Shown in pieces: positions 59,706 through 61,057 of a stretch of DNA of 61,057 nt (position 1 is the stretch's first letter; each line of letters begins with the position of its first letter). This DNA comes from an uncultured Clostridia bacterium (GTDB lineage: Bacteria; Bacillota; Clostridia; Saccharofermentanales; Saccharofermentanaceae), in contig CAMVGO010000008.1 in NCBI GenBank assembly GCA_947167045.1, forward strand, positions 1 to 61,057, in the 5' to 3' direction. The notes under the pieces are model-generated. The model saw nothing but the letters and a program-made list of their open reading frames with translations, was not told the origin of the DNA and did not search any database. Position numbers and translations under genes: made by a program.

Positions 59706-60807
59706 CTTCCTTGTTCTCCGGGATTACTGCCTGCATCGAAGCGATAGCTACTTCCACGATCGGGCCGTCAGGTTCTTCCGTCGTAAACTTCTGGAGCCAG
59801 AGTCCGGGCTTGGACATAAGCCTGCAGAACCAGTTCCTGTCATGACGTCCGACAAATCTCAGTATCTCAAACGAGATGGAGCAGATGATCGGGATTGCTA
59901 CGACCCTGATAACGAGGTTGACCCACATGGGCTGGGCACCGGTGAATATACCGATGACCGTATAGATGATGATGGAGATCGCAAGAACGTTGAACATGAA
60001 TGATGTTCCGCAGCGGGGATGGAAACGTGTCTGCTTCAGTACGTTTTCGACTGTGAGCGGGAGCCCCGCCTCATAGCAGGCGATCGTCTTGTGCTCAGCG
60101 CCGTGATAACGCCATACCCTCTTGATGTCCTTGAGCTTTGAAGCAAAGATCAGGTACAAAAGAAAAATGATGAGTCTCAAAAGACCTTCGGCAACATTGA
60201 GCACTATGGACATCCACTTGAGTTCAAGGAACTGTTCGGGAATGAACTTTGCGGCTATCTCGATTATGAGCCTCGGTGCGAGGATGAAGAGACCGACGGA
60301 CAAAAGGATGCCTATGATGGCTGAGATCGACATCATGACATTGAAGTGCCTCTCGGTAAACTCGTCGAGACGGGACTTCTTCTGGGGTTCCTTGGTATCT
60401 TCCGGCTTGCCCTCCTCTGAGATATCGGCAGCCTTCATGAGCGCGCCGGTACCGGTAACGAGCATCTTATAGAACCTGATGCATCCTCTGATAAACGGTA
60501 CTTTTTCAAAGTATGAAGTCTTCTCGCCCTGCTTGATCTCCTCGACATAGATGGTGCCGTCGCCCTTCCTGACCGCCATTGCAGTTCTTGTAGGTCCGAC
60601 CATCATTACGCCTTCGATAAGTGCCTGACCGCCGATGGTCGTCTTCTTGACCGGCGTGTCGCAGGCTTTCTTCTTCGAAGCTTTGGCAGGCTTTGCCGGT
60701 GCCTTTGCCTCTGCGGCAGGAGCCAGCTCCTGTGCTGCCTCCTCAGGAGTTATCTCTTTTATCTGATCTTCGGTTATCAGCTTCATGTTGTCACTGTTCT
60801 CTGACAT
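59692..60807 (-). CDS. DUF1385-family membrane protein (YqhQ-like)
   Basis: 371 residues. An Ala/Lys/Glu-rich N-terminus, the family motif GGQALIEGVMMVGPTRTAMAV, and about five transmembrane helices (roughly 160-330). The start at 60807 (MSENSDNM) has GGGGGA upstream; the longer frame has no such site. The neighbourhood rpmE-DUF1385-prmC is conserved in Firmicutes, but the function is not settled. Confidence 0.87.
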   Translation of the reverse strand: MSENSDNMKLITEDQIKEITPEEAAQELAPAAEAKAPAKPAKASKKKACDTPVKKTTIGGQALIEGVMMVGPTRTAMAVRKGDGTIYVEEIKQGEKTSYFEKVPFIRGCIRFYKMLVTGTGALMKAADISEEGKPEDTKEPQKKSRLDEFTERHFNVMMSISAIIGILLSVGLFILAPRLIIEIAAKFIPEQFLELKWMSIVLNVAEGLLRLIIFLLYLIFASKLKDIKRVWRYHGAEHKTIACYEAGLPLTVENVLKQTRFHPRCGTSFMFNVLAISIIIYTVIGIFTGAQPMWVNLVIRVVAIPIICSISFEILRFVGRHDRNWFCRLMSKPGLWLQKFTTEEPDGPIVEVAIASMQAVIPENKEDDVW

Positions 60808-60911
60808 GTGGTTCCCCCAAATGAGCATAATTGTACATTCTGTGGTGATTATATCATTTAAAACTTTCCGTGATGTTACAGACAAAAGGCAAAATAACGG
60901 AATATGGGCAA

Positions 60912-60942
60912 TCAAAAACCGCCCCCGGAATCCGGAAGCGGT
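60912..60942 (-). terminator. Terminator after rpmE
   Basis: Minus strand: 11-bp stem (ACCGCTTCCGG/CCGGGGGCGGT, with G-T pairs), then TTTTTGATTG. Confidence 0.85.
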
Positions 60943-60968
60943 CTCTAATTCTTTGTCAAATACGAGAA

Positions 60969-61057
60969 TTAAGCTTTTTCCATTCTCTTCTTGAACTTAT
61001 CAACACGTCCGCCTGTATCAACGAGCTTCTGCTTGCCTGTATAGAACGGGTGGCAGT
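60969..61057 (-). CDS. rpmE: 50S ribosomal protein L31, partial
   Basis: Only the last 28 whole codons lie in the window (5' end beyond 61057). The tail CHPFYTGKQKLVDTGGRVDK and the following KFKKRMEKA match the L31 C-terminus. Confidence 0.95.
   Translation of the reverse strand, partial: CHPFYTGKQKLVDTGGRVDKFKKRMEKA

Overview
The window reads as chromosomal core DNA of an anaerobic Firmicute of class Clostridia, probably an uncultured gut, rumen or digester member of the Eubacteriales. The evidence is an hrcA-led dnaK cluster with a CIRCE operator, the rplU-prp-rpmA-obg block with the Firmicute-type cleavable L27 leader, sepF beside a YggS-family gene, rpmE-DUF1385-prmC, and SigA-type promoters with strong AGGAGG ribosome sites. 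Most genes are on the minus strand; only a HAD phosphatase, a LarA-like racemase, a PAP2 phosphatase and a VOC-domain protein run on the plus strand. No tRNA, rRNA, CRISPR array, insertion sequence or phage gene was seen.

Layout. (1) 1-6.8 kb: heat-shock operon hrcA-grpE-clpP-dnaK-dnaJ-prmA, with clpP placed unusually between grpE and dnaK. (2) 7-11.9 kb: HAD phosphatase, a zinc-ribbon gene behind glutamine synthetase, and divergent larA-PAP2. (3) 11.9-22 kb: a dense signalling locus (DUF47/PhoU-like protein, two tandem cytoplasmic LacI-type-sensor diguanylate cyclases, a 7TM sensor without a kinase domain, a histidine kinase and a NarL-type regulator). One cyclase carries an N-terminal GH16-like glucanase fold whose nucleophile Glu is replaced by Gln, plus a CBM-like module; this is the most novel item in the window. 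(4) 22-36.5 kb: sepF, yggS, an HlyD-like adaptor and a methionine gamma-lyase-family gene; a MarR-ACP-lipid kinase operon; CPBP protease, mutS2, pfkA, a lipoprotein and a membrane diguanylate cyclase. (5) 36.5-45 kb: uvrB-dnaE-sir2 reading from a promoter with a LexA-type box exactly between -35 and -10, preceded by pfkB-family kinase, alkD and DUF212 genes. (6) 45-49 kb: an OmpR-type two-component system and an esterase-like lipoprotein sharing a repeated upstream motif. (7) 49-55 kb: obg-rpmA-prp-rplU, a polytopic protein of unknown function, murC and ybaK. (8) 55-61 kb: a VOC-domain protein, an ECF sigma/anti-sigma/DUF4097 operon with a probable self-regulated ECF promoter, prmC, DUF1385 and the end of rpmE.

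The clearest regulatory logic visible in the DNA is: HrcA/CIRCE control of chaperones; LexA control of a repair and replication operon; MarR autorepression over an acyl carrier protein; ECF autoregulation; and a candidate carbohydrate-to-c-di-GMP switch. Start codons were moved from the longest open frame wherever a good ribosome site or family homology pointed to a later codon. All functional calls rest on recognised motifs and gene context only; no database search was possible.
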